NCBI GenBank assembly: GCA_026874595.1
Contig: CM049313.1
Location: forward strand, 50,951,659-51,015,658
Direction: 5' to 3'
Length of the DNA stretch: 64,000 nucleotides
From: Sipunculus nudus
Taxonomy: Eukaryota; Annelida; Sipuncula; Golfingiida; Sipunculidae
Part shown: one piece after another, positions 24,701 to 37,640 of the stretch
Layout: the number at the start of each line of letters is the position of its first letter
Position numbering within the stretch: the stretch's first letter is position 1
Translations under genes and position numbers: made by a program
The notes under the pieces: generated by a model
Database searches by the model: none
What the model saw: only the letters and a program-made list of their open reading frames with translations
Told to the model about the DNA's origin: nothing

Positions 24701-27700
24701 TTGTGAGCATATTTCAAGTGTAACTGTTCAACCCAAACCTTCAGTCTTTCACATATGCCACATCTATGCATCACTCAGTTTGACTCAAACTTCATATTTA
24801 TGGGTCTTTTTGTTTTAATAAATAACTTATTGATTTTGGGGTCAGCTGGTCAGCAGGTTAAAGGTTGCAGGTCAAAGTTATTCACCCATTGGTTGCCAAG
24901 TAATTACACCAGATTTAAGTAGTTAGTAGTTACCCATCATTGAGAAAGAATCCAGTTGATATATGGGCAAAAGGCCAAGGTCATAGGTCAGGGATGTTCA
25001 CAATTACTTATTTTATAGACCATCTCTATTTTTCTTGTATATATAACCATCCCACTCCAGCTGGTACATCTCCCTGTGTGGCTGTAATTGTGAGTGACAC
25101 TGGTGACATATGACTACCTTTTGTATCAGCCTATTAAGTGATAAGGCTCAGTGATAGGTACCTCATTACTTCATAACAAAAACACTGTTGTCAGAATGCT
25201 TCAGCCAGGCATTAAGACTATGAGAGTATAGTATTAAGGTTTAGCTACTGATTTATAAGATGATGGGAACATTTTGCAGTTTATTTTATGGAATCCTAGC
25301 AATAAACTTAGTTTCCTAGATATCTGAATATTTTAATATATCACCACATATAAAAGCAAGTGTTTGTTCTCATAATATGTGGATGTGTACCTTGATTTAG
25401 GATGGCTTTTTGTTTTATTTCAAGACTCTTAGTCATGCTTTCTGAATTTTTTTTTTCAGGTTTGGCAGTTTACCTACCCTGCTGACCCCATTGAAAAGCA
25501 GAGTGATAATAAAAAATATTGGACTTACACTTTTTACAATTGCACATCTATAAATCTGATATGAGGGCCTGGACATGCCTTTTGAATTATTTTGGGCATT
25601 AATTACTGGATAATTTGCCCCAAGTTTGGTCTCTTGTTGGAGAATGTGGGATATCAAATGTCATACTTGTCAGAAATCCATTATGTCTGCCAGTTAGCCA
25701 CCTTAGAAATTCTTTCTTCAGTGCAGTTTCAGTAATTTTTCTTCAATGTTTGGTCCGATTTAGAGAATGTTTGTTGTCTGATTTCAGACTTGTCAGAAGT
25801 CCAATATGGCCACCAGGCAACCATCTTTTAATTCCTTTTGATCATATTATCTCAAGAACAGTTAAAGTGAATGCAGTTGGATGTATATTTATATAAATGT
25901 AATCTTGTAAAGGATTGGGTCAAATATTTCTGAATAAATATTACCATCATTTATAAAAGTGCAGTACAGTTGGCTTGTATTGAATAAAAATTCATACAGA
26001 AGCACCTGTTTCTCAATAATTCTTGCATGTATTTCCTTGATTTTTGCTATATATTTTGATCTTATATTTGCCCTTTGTGGTGTTCCTTTTGAGACTGACA
26101 GGTTTCAAGCAAGCTGTTGGAATAGTTCCTGATAGCTTAACAATCATGCATTTTCCTCAGACCATCAATTCACTGTGTTTTAACCAGACATAGGTGATAT
26201 ATATTTCTGTTGTCATAGAAAATTTTCAACAAATTGGCAAATTGGTTCTTCAAAATTTGACTGGAATTTGTGAATCTCAGTCCATGATGTCACAGGTCAT
26301 GCTTGGCAGCTGAGCGTCATGACCCATGGGTCACTTGTTTTTTTTCATGATGAATCAGCACATTTAGTTTCACTAATCACCAACAGGTGTCGCTAACGGT
26401 GGACATAAAATACCTGAATTTTTGCAGAAACTGCCAGGTGCTGCCATCTTTTGAGCGTGGTTAAAAATATTTGTACTTACCACAGATTTTAAAATCATCC
26501 TGGACTTGAAGGCGAAAGCGGGAGACATAAATTTCTTGAATTTGCTTGTTAGGAGTGCTGTGTGCCATTTTCCACCAATACTTGGACAGATTTTGTTGAA
26601 ATTTTAAAGAGGGTGAGGGTAACACCTAAGGGACAATCCATTAAATTATGGGGGTAATTTGGATCATCATATTTTTTTTTTTATTTAAAGGCTTCCATTC
26701 AGTTTTCACAAACAGTAATTTCGTTTGTCCCTGTTTAGGCCCAGAGCCATTCTAATAGAGCTGACTAGTGGATGGAGTAATTGAACCATGACAAACATTT
26801 CCTGTGAAGCTGTGTAGTCTGAATAGGATCCTGAACAAGATTGTGGTCACTGACAACATTCTTTTTGAGTATGATAACTATGATTTATGATCAGTTTTCA
26901 TATATTAAACAGCAGGGCTCGACATTAATGGTTAACCGTTTGCCTGGGGCAAGTAAAAATGGTGGGAGGGCAACCAACAGTGGGTTCCTACTTGCCAGAC
27001 TAGGCAAGTTGGTGCAACATAAACCTTTGCACAAAGGCCTGAATTTAGATTTGCCACTTTCTTTTTCACAAGAAGTGAGATAATTTTTTAATACCTCTAG
27101 CTTTAATTATACTCATGTTTTAATCTATGCAAATGCCAAAGAGAATTATTATTAAAAAAAATCTTGTCAAATTATTTGTGGTTGTGGCCATGATTACTGA
27201 TTTTGTGGGACAAGTAAAAAATTCTTATAGGGCAAGTAAAGGCTAGTTGTCACTTGCCCTACTTGGCAAATTCTTAAAAAGTTAATGTCGAGCCCTGAAC
27301 AATACCGCTGTTATCCAAATTTCTCTGTGACCAAAGGGAAAGAGCCAGCATGATTAACATTCTTATGGATTTTAAGTTTCATTCTTCATTCTACAGTTTT
27401 TATCTGTTACAGGAAAGCCAAACAAAACAGAGGCCCCAAGGGCAAGAAAGAAAAAGAGAAGGAAAAAGAAAAGGAGAAAGTGACCCCAGTTGTAGAAGGA
27501 AAAAGAAAGCTTCCGAGCAGTGAGTATTGTTACATCTGATGACCAAACCTAAAGTTGGTAAATGTGAAGCACTCAGAATTATCAGCTTTCTACAGTGAGG
27601 TGATTTTTAATATACTTAATTCATATGGATTGTTTAAACATCATGTACATAGACTGCTCTTATGGTGATTTTTATTTCAGGATTAAAACATTAAAATGAT

Positions 27701-30700
27701 GAACCTTTTCAAATATGATCCACTATGAATGCCAGTATTCAGGTTAACATGACCTGAATATATTACATATTATATTTCCTGAAGCATGAAGTATATTTGA
27801 CTGATAAGGCATTTAATTAAGGCCATACTAAAAAAATAGATTGTTCAATAGAATCCTGGACAAATTGTCATAGAGCCAAATAGCTGTGACAAACACGACG
27901 CTGTTAGGACCCCCTACTGAGTTGTAACACATGTCAAATTTAGAACTGCCCTGCAAGTCCATGCCACGCTTTATAACCATATCTCCGCATACAGTCATCA
28001 GGCAGACCGCAGGCAGAAATCTCCCATGCATGCAGAACAATATACGAATATATTGGGTTTTAACGGAACGTTTCACACATATGGTAGGTGTCTTTGGAGA
28101 GATAAGAAACTAATTAAAAGGTCCAGTGGGATTATTTGAAGTGACACGATACTTGTAAGCAATGAGGCGTTGTCAAAAATGACGAAAATATTTGCATTCA
28201 CATGGGGCCTTATAATGCGATCCTCAGAGTTAGATGTCAGGCACTCTGGCAAGCCAGTAATCTGGCCATAATGTCATAGGGCCGATCTGGCGCTAAGAGC
28301 CAAAGGGCAGTTCTTCTTTGTAATTGCAGGTAGATTATACAAGACAGTATTTGGAATCTTACCAGAATTAGGGAACGATACACAATTTAAGTCTAGTTTA
28401 CATCATTAATCTTTAAAGCGGATTAAGGCAAGAGCACTGCTTAGGAACATTACTGTCAACTTGGTGTTGCTTTACAAAAGGAAAAACAAAAGTTAATATG
28501 AAAAAAAACTTATTCCTTTGAACTATTTATTTTTTTTCTGGGGTGGCCTAATCATCAATATCACAACAGAGTGAATTTACCCAGTCATATTCAACCAGAT
28601 GAAATGGGGAGTAGAAATTATTGTAACATTATAAGCTGCACTGTGCATCTCAGTGTCTCCTGCTGTCAGGGGAAACTTATTTTTCAGAATCATGGAAAAG
28701 TCTCAGAAATTTCAGATGGTTTTAGGTGACTTCAGTTGGTTTTCAGGTTAAAAAAAAATTTGCATTTCTGATATGAACAGTCAGCATTCAATCAATCCAT
28801 AATTAATATTCATTGTCCATTCAGTCCAGGTTCTGGTTTAATCAATGGTTGTTATTAATCAATTTTATATTCTGGTGGATTCAGGTAAAATATATTTAAC
28901 AATATATGTAAATGGAGGCAGGTTTGAAATTTTTTTTATTTTCATAGATGCCAAAAATTAGTGAAAAATCATGGAAAAGTGAAGGAATTCTTTACAGTTG
29001 GCTGCTTGGAACCTTTCGTATATTCAGGCTAGCTTGAAATATTGATATACAATTGTAACATCAGCCTTGATAGGTTCATATGATAATAACTGATGCTGCC
29101 CAAAATCAATTTTGTGTTTTTTTCCCTTTGTATTATAGAAGACGATAAGCCATCAACTGAAAGTAAATCCACAGAAGAACCACCCAAGAAAAAGAGAGCC
29201 CGGGCAGATCCCACAGTAGAATCAGTTAGTACTGCTTCACTTTAATAAGCTGACCAGCCTGTTAAAAAATATTTGCCAGAATTTGACTCCATAAATCTGC
29301 AGTATCATATTTTTCTTCATATAAATTTAGATAGCATTGTTGTTTTTAATTCCAGAAGTGATATGTGATCATTAGTGTAAAATTAAATATACTGTCTGCA
29401 ATATGTATGCATTGTGTTGTATATTATGTTTCATCAAACACACACATTTTTAATTTGTTTTATGATTCGGTTTGAAAGGTACTTTCCATCCAAAATGCTA
29501 CCAGGATGCTTATAATTCTGTATGCCAGATCATTGCCAGATTCACAGATCAATATTCATTTATGTGCAGGAAGAATCCTTCTTGACCAAAATTGAAGTCA
29601 AAGTTCGTATTCCGGAGGAGCTGAAGCCATGGCTGGCAGATGACTGGGATTTAATAACACGGCAGAAAATGGTATTTATTGACAATACATTCTGGTCCAT
29701 CCAAAATCAGATGTGGGAGCTGAAAATTTATTGCTCAGTTTATTGCTAAATTTAAATGTACAGAGACTGAATTTGGATATCACTTTGATCATTGAAAATT
29801 GTATAGCAGTCAGCATAGGTTGGCTCATATGATAACATATGGTGTGATCTGAAGTAGTTTTTTCTTTTATCCTTGTGATAAACAGACAGAAGAGATTGTA
29901 CTTAATAATAGGACTGCCATCAGAGTAAATTTTAACATCAGCTGTTATAAAGAAAATATTCAGTAAGACAAGTGTATGATTATGATGTTAATCATGATAA
30001 TATGGAACATTGTAATTATGATGATGCAGTTATAGAAGAATAATTGTTTTGTTTTGGTTGAGGAAGCTGTACTTAGTCTTATTTTACTTTGAAATATAGA
30101 GGCTCAATTTTTTTCGAAGTTTTTAGTGCGATATAATCATGAATATTCAAAATACTTAATGGATTACTCTAGCATGTTTCAAAGACTGTACTTATTGATT
30201 CTTGTCAGACATATCAGTAAACATATTGATTCTTTTGGATCCCCAACAGTTATCTTATTTGGGCCATCGTCATACTACCAAGTCTGTGGAAACTGGCTAC
30301 ATTGTCACAGACCTTGATTCAGTGAGCCGTTCTGGTGTCTGTTTCATGAATAATGAACAAGACAATAGAACCAATTAAATGAGTAACACTTGTTCTACAC
30401 AGACACCTGGTACAATGTTTCAATCATACATTGCTTGCACAGGTGTTCTTGTTCAGACTGCATGTGAACAGTGTATTGATAAGATTTGATTGGCAGTCGT
30501 GATTGTGTTCTGAAAACTTGCAGGCATGTTCATCATTCATGAAATATATGCCTGAGTGGCTAGCAGAATCAAGGCCTCTGAATGCATAACTGCCACAGAC
30601 TTGATAGTTTTAAGATGATTTGGACCATAAACAATGGATATTATATATATTGGTCTTGTTGTATTTTATGACACATCATAATATATAACAGTCCTACTTT

Positions 30701-33700
30701 ATTATGAAATATTAGCTTAAAAATTTACAAGCTTACTTTTCCAAAAGTATTGTTACTTGTATTCGCCAAAACAGAGTTTTGTGGATACTATGTTTTCAGC
30801 TGGACACCTCCGCCACTGCATTGGTTTCTGGAGAACTCCTCCTTACCCACTGGCCACTGGACAGAATTTGATAAAACTCAAAATTATGATTGGGTGTTAT
30901 TTGAACTGCTGTGCCCTCATTTAGCGTTGACCTCTGACCTTTCCTCTCGGCAGAGCATCCATCTATGCATCTGTTTTCACACATAAACCCACATATCTTA
31001 TCTACATGGTCTTGTTTGACCAATCTGCATCTCCAACCATTTCAGCACAGCGTCAATCTGTTCATCTGCCTTGGGTTTAAATCACTCATATCTCTGCAGT
31101 GGTTGGACTTATTGGCCAGATATTTAGAACATAGACATCATGGATGGGTTTCTGGCTTATGTGACAGGTGGTGCCACCTACAATCATGTTTACATGGCGA
31201 ACATCCATGCTAATATCTCAGGACGGGTTTTGCATATTGCCCTAACCCTCCACCCCATCAAACATGCAATACATCTCACTCAATTTCTTCTGACTACTCT
31301 ATCCATGCCTCACTTCACCTGTACTACTCATATTTGGTGGATACACATTGCTGCTTGTTGAATACCCAACTTCCAGTTAAAAATTTTGTGTGAAGTTTAT
31401 TTTTAAATCAAATTGATAATAAAATGTTTTATATTTTTTCTTTTTATTTTCAGCTGGTGTCACTTCCTGCAAAAATGAATGTTGACAGCATACTTGGAGA
31501 TTATGTGAAGGCTAAAACTGCCAAAGGAAACAGCCCACACAAGTAAGAAAAAGCAGTTCAGCCATATTAAAAAAAAATTAGAATTATCTTTGTATATGTA
31601 ATTCATGCTTTTTATACATATATGTACCATTTGTGTTGTGTAGAAATGTTTATCTTATAAGGGAATTGATGTATTGTTTTTGTATCCTGTAAAGTATATG
31701 GGTTTTCTTTGAAAATAAAAAGTAAAACTGTCAGAAGATTTAGGGCATTTAATTTTTAAATATACATGAATTAAGCAATTTATAAATTTTGGCATACAAA
31801 AGGCCTCCTTTTAAACAAGGAAAATTTTTAAATGTATATTTCAGAATATGATGTTTACAACTCCTTATAATTGAAATGGATTGTTTTATACATATATAGC
31901 TGAGAAATATCAATTTAAATTTAAGTTATATTAATCCAGTTTAATTATTTTTAAATCTTTTACTTCAACAAATTTCAGAAATCCCAAAATTTTTATATAA
32001 AACTTTGCAGATATTTTTTTAAGCTTACTAAATATACTCATGAAAATGATGCAAGAAGCTGAGCAACAATTAATGTAATATTAAGGAAAATTGGTTGAAC
32101 AGACTTTGGACAGTGCTGAGACTAAGTAAGTGAAATGAAATGATTTAATAACAGCATCCATTTGCAGGGATGCCATTCTTGAAGTCACTGCTGGGATTAG
32201 GGAGTATTTTAATGTCACACTCGGCACACAGCTTTTATACAAGTTTGAGAGGCCCCAGTATGGAGAGGTAATTCATCAAATGAATTTAAGGAAAATGAAA
32301 TAAATCAGTGTAGATTGAATTTGTATGAGCTGATTATTGTGTTAGTGGTAAATTAAAACAGTTTTACTGAGATGACATATCTGAAATGCATATCTTGAAT
32401 GACAGTGTCATATTTGTAACACTGTATACCATACTCTATGAGGGTCTCACTGTCCCCAAATCTGTCGTATGGATTAAAACAGGACACATGTTTCCACATA
32501 TCCACAATAACTGCATTAAATAATATGGATATTTTATTAATGGCAATAAAAACAGTAGCAATTTGATCATTTGACTTATTATAGTGTTTATTTTCCCTCT
32601 TTAGCAGGGGTGTTACATTTATTTATTAATAAATGTACAAAATTCTTTTTTTTAATGACAATTGAATAGGGAGTCTCAAGCAAAAATAAGTTAATGGTCT
32701 AGTGCTTCAGTCAGTGTCAGTTTTTTCATTGCCTATTCTGTATGTCTGCTGTTATCATTAGATAGCTTCTTCTGATTTCAGATTTTGAGCAATCATACAG
32801 ATACACCCATGTGTGAAATATATGGTGCAACGCATTTGTTGAGACTTTTTGGTAAGTCTCAGTTTATAATAGAACAAGATAATGTTTAAGTTGTTTGACT
32901 TTGGAGCTGGAGGTTCGATTCAGAAAAGAGCCCCTCTTGTTTAAAATGTAAAGTGAAAACTGATTATATGATTACTAGTGTTGCTGTAATAGATTGCAGA
33001 GTTATTCACAAAGGTTATCCTTAATAAAGAGGGATAGTACTCATTCATAAAATTAATGTAAAAAATATTTACAATAATGTTTTATATTTACTATACACAT
33101 GTATGCTTTAGAGTATTAAGATATATTGGCCAATAATAGGCCTATATATCAATTTAGAGGATGTACAGGTCTGTATTTGATCAGAAATTTCATACTCCTG
33201 GTGGTCAGCCAATTTTACTGATAATTACAACTGATTCCCACCACTTTTCAAAAGCAACTAATAATTGATCATAAGTTGATGATATGATCAAGGAAGCGAC
33301 TTCCAACACTTATGATTACCTTCATCTGCATTCAATTGTTTCAGTTTGTTTATTCATCTTTTCCTCTGGAATAAGTTTATAATTCTTCAGTGGGACCTAA
33401 TTAAATGCAAAACGTAGGGATTAACCTGTTCAGTGGTAAGTCACTTATTGACCTTGTGCCTTATTAGTTCAAACGTCATATTCATCATTCATATGTTTAG
33501 CTTATGATTAAAGATAAAAGTGAATAGCCTTTCAGGTCTGAATAATTTATTTTTTTCCTATTTTATTTCAGTCAAGTTGGGTGGGATGTTAGCCTATACA
33601 CCCCTAGATGAGAAGAGCATGCAGCTGCTAATGACCTACATACATGATTTCCTCAAGTAAGGAGATAATTAATAAATGACTAATCCTTGTTACAGTATAT

Positions 33701-34907
33701 GAACAGCTCTTAATAGTGTAAATTTTTTTCTCTTTATTGCATTTATATACATAAATATATCACATCAATAAAAACAATCTTACAGTGTAAAAGTTTAAAA
33801 AATAATCTTGTGAAAAAATTTTTGTTTGGAACATGTAATACTGTTCAGTGATTGTAAAACAGTAATATCTGATGGTTGATTATTAATCAATCATTTCCCA
33901 TTCCTATACAGGTTATCACTTTTTATATGCCCATCTATGACGGGACTTATAATGGTATACCCACGGTCTGTCCGTCCGCCTGTCTGTCTGTCTTGTCACC
34001 AAGATTTCTTATCGGGGCTTTGATGAATTTTCACAAAACTCATCATAATTACTTACCAATAGATTATCTCTCCACAGTTCCATTAAGGACATAATCCATG
34101 CATATTTAATAAGGTCAGAGGTCACTAGGCTTATTTGATAACTTTGTGCTAACTTACCAGGAATATGTTGGATTTTGATAAAATTGGAAAGAGAAATATA
34201 ATATCTTGCGTAATTATGAATTCCATCAAAATCCATTCATATTTAATGAAGTCAGAGGTCACCAGACCATGATGACCTACCAAAAATCTGATGCATTATC
34301 ATGAAACTCATTATGAATATTAACCAATACAGTTTTTCACTTGTATTACATTCTCAGCAAAATTCTCTCATATATAATCTGGTCAGGTAACAAGATAAGC
34401 ATGGGTGTATTATGCACCATCTGCGGTGCTCTTGTTAACATTTGAAGGCCCATTTTCCGACAGCACTGACACGCTTTTATAGTCCACAATAACTTTTGCT
34501 GATAAAGATCAACAGATAACTGTTATGATCTTTATGATTCATGTAAAGGTTGATAAACCAAGGATTGGAGAGCTATCATCATACTCATCAAGAATTAAAA
34601 TTTTTGAGTCCTGCATTCCTAATATTTCTGACCAATTTCGAGGGATTTTTCCCAAACATATATGACTCTTGGCATGTATGCACATGATTGTTTATGATCC
34701 ATTATATGTATATGAAATGCAACCAATTTGATTGATTACAGTCAGTTATTCATATAATTCATAAATTGGCAAAACATGTGCACACACTTGCACATACATA
34801 CATCCTTATTTATTGATTATAGCTATATGAAGAGAAATGCAGGGACCTACTTCAGTGTGGCTGACTACATTGTTGCTCCACCAGACTATCACAGGAAGGC
34901 CATATGA
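16012..34907 (+). CDS. MORF4L1: MORF4-like protein 1 (MRG15), complete, 12 exons
   Basis: MRG15 is a nuclear chromatin reader of NuA4/TIP60 acetyltransferase and Sin3-HDAC complexes. It binds H3K36-methylated histone and acts in transcription, splicing and repair. Exons: 16012-16039, 21200-21246, 22609-22676, 23302-23388, 27413-27519, 29139-29224, 29570-29671, 31454-31542, 32168-32267, 32782-32851, 33572-33656, 34823-34907. All junctions are GT..AG and in phase; the total is 954 bp (317 codons plus stop), close to the 323-residue human short form. Exon 1 encodes only [10 protein letters not shown]. The chromodomain spans about residues 7-60, with cage residues Tyr22, Tyr42, Trp45 and Trp49 aligned to human Tyr26, Tyr46, Trp49 and Trp53. 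A Lys/Glu-rich linker (about 80-112) leads to [15 protein letters not shown], a probable nuclear signal. The MRG domain fills 142-317 and includes [38 protein letters not shown] and [10 protein letters not shown] chose ATG 16012 over the in-frame 16024 because PPK resembles the human APK. Confidence 0.95.
18028..18082. repeat. Compound (CA)n(TA)n microsatellite
   Basis: CA units are followed directly by TA units in intron 1 of MORF4L1. Confidence 0.95.
18303..18382. repeat. (TA)n microsatellite
   Basis: A long TA run interrupted by single AAAT changes. Any open frame through it is meaningless. Confidence 0.95.
18392..18587. mobile_element. 196-bp hAT-like MITE inside a TA microsatellite
   Basis: Termini are CAGAAGCGGGTCCAGG and CCTGGATCCGCCCCTG (inverted, two or three mismatches). 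The interior repeats a GGACCCCCCCTTTT motif three times. TA repeats flank both sides, so the insertion went into simple sequence and the target duplication cannot be resolved. Confidence 0.7.
18588..18752. repeat. (TA)n and (TA)n(CA)n microsatellites
   Basis: TA runs at 18588-18640 and 18703-18736 with a CA run to 18752, separated by about 60 bp of AT-rich DNA. Confidence 0.9.
19694..21048 (+). mobile_element. Pogo/Tigger-type DNA transposon, 1.36 kb, internally deleted
   Basis: Ends are CAGTGGAACCTCT (left) and AGAGGTTCGACTG (right), flanked by TA on both sides (19692-19693 and 21049-21050), as in Tc1/mariner-pogo elements. Both subterminal regions contain repeated TAAAGTGGGCAC motifs. The length is about half that of an autonomous Tigger, and no DDE domain is visible. 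It sits in MORF4L1 intron 1, ending about 150 bp upstream of exon 2. Confidence 0.8.
20336..20485 (+). pseudogene. Possible transposase C-terminal tail with PCNA-binding motif
   Basis: An open frame inside the Tigger-type element contains [13 protein letters not shown] (20396-20434). QSTITDFL fits the PIP-box pattern Q-x-x-[ILM]-x-x-[FY]-[FYL] known at the C-terminus of pogo transposases, which bind PCNA. Upstream sequence gives no transposase match, so only the tail would survive. The identification rests on one short motif in the expected place. Confidence 0.45.
21669..22303 (+). other. Possible solo LTR-like repeat in MORF4L1 intron 2
   Basis: The segment is bounded on both sides by TGTTACAGA-like sequence (21669 and near 22298). 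It contains GC-richer DNA than the intron and has an AATAAA near its 3' end (about 22257). The ends do not give a clean TG..CA pair with target duplication, so this is only a candidate. Confidence 0.25.
23643..26550 (+). mobile_element. Family D element in MORF4L1 intron 4, split by family A
   Basis: The 5' end carries GTCCCCCGCTT and an imperfect hairpin to GGGAGACA (23643-23674), followed by a GTCTGTCTGTC-type tract (about 23695-23735). The 3' end carries the inverted partner AAGCGGGAGAC (26515-26525), a short hairpin AAATTTCTTGAATTT and GCTTGTT. A complete family A element (23881-26339) lies between, so D is the older insertion. Confidence 0.55.
23881..26339 (+). mobile_element. Family A element with AGGTCA arrays
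   Basis: The 5' end TTTAGCTCAGCTGACT forms the family hairpin and is followed by a GTCC/GGCC tract (23926-24000). The 3' end has CAGCTGAGCG, the palindrome GACCCATGGGTC and ACTTGTT. The first kilobase repeats a unit built around AGGTCAAAGGTCAAGGTCACAG (in pieces, near 24233, 24381, 24520 and 24652), with a period of about 140 bp. Non-coding. Confidence 0.75.
30760..31380 (+). repeat. Dispersed-repeat fragment in MORF4L1 intron 7
   Basis: The segment includes GGTGGTGCCACCTACAATCA (near 31170), shared with units at 46630-46890, and a GACCTCTGACCT motif. It looks like a fragment of the family A/E group with no visible termini. Confidence 0.45.
33922..34436 (+). mobile_element. Family B element, about 510 bp, in MORF4L1 intron 11
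   Basis: It starts TTTTATATGCCCATCTATGA, with a small CCCATC..GACGGG hairpin, then a GTCC/GTCT tract (33967-33992). It ends ATGGGTGTATTATGCACC with the hairpin GCACC..GGTGC and TCTTGTT. Internal units around AGGTCAGAGGTCAC recur at about 34110 and 34250. It matches 48657-49181 throughout. Confidence 0.7.
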
Positions 34908-36255
34908 TCAAGCGCATTCACCACCACCATGCATGTACATTAAGATCATCATCATAGGACAGGGTTTTGTTGTCATCAATAAGAGGAATGGAGGCTCGGG
35001 AAGGGAGCCATAACCAAGGGTTACTGAAACTGTAGATAGATCTGATGTTTTCTGGTCAGTGATATGTACTCAGTAGTCAGTCCTGTAAATGGGCACTGAA
35101 AAGGTTTGTCCAGTGTGGATGGTGTAGTGGTCATTACTCATTACTCTAAATGGGCACTGAAAAAAATTGTCCAGTGTACATGGTAGAGTAGCCTGCACTG
35201 TGAATGGGCACTGAAAATGTTTGTCCAGTGTGTATGGTGCAGAAATCCGTACTGTTTGGTCAATGTGCTTAGCATACCATTCTGTGACTACTGGCACAAA
35301 TCAGGAATAATGAACTAAAAGATCTGGTGATTTGGTGTATGTTCATATACACAAGACAGTGCAGTATTGCCTAGTCTCTGGTCCATGAACTAAATAGAAA
35401 ACAGTTAGGGATGATCAACCACACCCATGGTAATGTGAACTAGATACTGTTGTTTCTGAAATCAACCAAGGTGATCAGCTGCCTTTCATATGATACACTA
35501 TAAAACCAAAGCAGTAATTATAACATCTGTTTGCTTCTGCAAATGAGATACTCATAGTGGTAATTAGGATTCCAGAACAATAAAAGAGCAAATATGGACA
35601 TGTGAACACCTGAAACAGTTTTACACTTTGATATTTCTGGATGAACAGTACATCTTCACAGGACAAAGAACAGGTTTGGACTCCGTATCTCAATAGGCAT
35701 AGTCTCATTAAACCTATCTAAATTTGTAAACCTTTGTAAATTATTCATCATGGACATCATTTGTAACAGTCTCGATTTGTAAATTTTCCTCAGTTTCAAA
35801 CTCATATTGTATTCTGCTATGCCTGTTTTTGGAATTGGATGTCCCACTCCAGAGGTGTGAGTTCAACTTGAATGCTACAAATATGAGTGAAAACATACAA
35901 TATGTCATCCCAAAAAAAGGCACATGCTATATATAGTAACTCTCAGCATTAATGTCAGGTATAATGATCGATTTGTCAACAAATATGATATACCTAAGAA
36001 ATCCATGAAGCCCTTGCTGATATAAAAATAACTTTAAACAATGGATAAGTAGCAGTGATATTTAATTGAAGTTCAGGTTTTATGCCTATCTTTAGCACCA
36101 GGTGACAAAATTTTCTCTACAACATTGTTATGATACTTATTTTTGCAGTGTTTTTACAGGTCATAATATTAGATCTCAACATGTTTTGTAAACAACTTCG
36201 TACATAAATGCTCATTTGACATGATTCAGATTTTTCATCATCACATGAGAATAAA
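34908..36255 (+). other. MORF4L1: MORF4L1 3'UTR and downstream
   Basis: AATAAA signals occur at 35579-35584 and 36250-36255. Either could end the transcript. A small tandem repeat lies within the first 350 bp. No other gene is visible. Confidence 0.45.
35085..35245 (+). repeat. Three-copy tandem repeat in the MORF4L1 3'UTR
   Basis: GGGCACTGAAAA followed by TTTGTCCAGTGT recurs at 35091, 35152 and 35206 (spacings about 61 and 54 bp). Confidence 0.75.
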
Positions 36256-36524
36256 TGAGTTTTATAAGTTTTTGTTATTGTTATTAAAAAGCAGTTTGAC
36301 TGTCTGAGTGTATGTGTCTGTGAGGTTCACTATAGTTTGTAGTCCAAGTGCTGATATTTATGACCCTGAAGTTATATAGTATTTGGTTTCATTGACTGCT
36401 TTCATAGATAACATTTTGAACATGGAAAGGTAACATCTTGGAAAAAGTACCTTAAAGCAGCTTCTCTTGTTGAATGGATGCCATTCACATGTGCCTTCTT
36501 GTTATCATTTGTTGATAACTTTTT

Positions 36525-37640
36525 AGCTTTGCCAGGGTGTTAGTATATGTTTGCTACTGATTGTCCACCGCTACACGAATGCAGGGAACATTGATTTGGG
36601 TTTGTCTGTCTGTCTGTGTGTCGGGGTTTTTAGCGAACCTGTGAGCTTCTGCGATGGTGCGGTGTCTTCCATCGTGCGTCGTACATGGTGCATTGTGCGT
36701 CGTCTGTACATTAACCATAGCTATCTCAAAAATGGCAGGAGCTAGCATCACCAATTTTTTTTGCAAATAATCAGTTATCTGTAAAACTATCAGATTTTGT
36801 TTATTTTTTTTCTAACTGCATTTTCTTAGATTTCATAGGGAAAAAGCTAAAAAAGCTTTTAAAATCTTGTTCTCTGTAACTGTCCAGCCAAATTGTCCAA
36901 TATTTCACAGAAATGATCCCTGGAACAAACTCTCTCAAGTTTGTTCGAATGGTTTAAGTTTGGTGATTTTTGGCCCAGTTACAGCTAGTTGAACTTAGTC
37001 ATCTGTTCAAAAAAGCATACTAAAATGGCAATCTCAGAAACTGCCAGAGCTATCTTCACCAAATTTTATGCCAGTGTTGGTCACATGAGTCATATATGAA
37101 AATCAGGTTTTGGTGGCGCCACCTGTATTGACCTTTTTTTTGTACGGGGGTCATTGGTCATCTGTATATCAACCCATAATTTCTCAGGAATAGCAGGAGC
37201 TACCATCCCCAGATTTTATGCAATAATCTGTCACATATCAAATGTTGTGGGATTCAGCTTATTTTTTGCTATCTGCTTTTACTTAGATTTTACAGGGGAA
37301 AAGCTGAAAAAACCTTTAAAAGGCTTCTTGTAAACGGTCCAGCCAAATTTTTAAATATTTTACAGGAATGATCCCAGAGGCAATGGTTTGCATTTGATGA
37401 ATTTTAGTGGAGTTAAACGAATTTGAACAGGCAAAGTAAACATACTGACATAGTAATCTCAGAAATAACAGAAGCTAGCATTACCAAGTATTGTGCAAGT
37501 GTTGGTCACATGACTCATATTTTAAGTTGCAGATTTTTTTGTGCAACCTACATTGACCTGTTTTTTATGGGCAAAAACCTCATAATTTAAGCCTCTTTCA
37601 GCTTAAAATATTTATGATGAAACTGTCAAGTTGACTCGAT
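36525..37640 (+). repeat. Family E dispersed repeat with internal units
   Basis: A GTCTGTCTGTCTGTG tract at 36602-36616 is followed by diverged units centred on ATCTCA.AAATGGCAGGAGC near 36722, 37030, 37175 and 37455, and one TGGCGCCACCTGTATTGACC (37113). The layout resembles family A, but I could not fix the termini. Confidence 0.45.
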
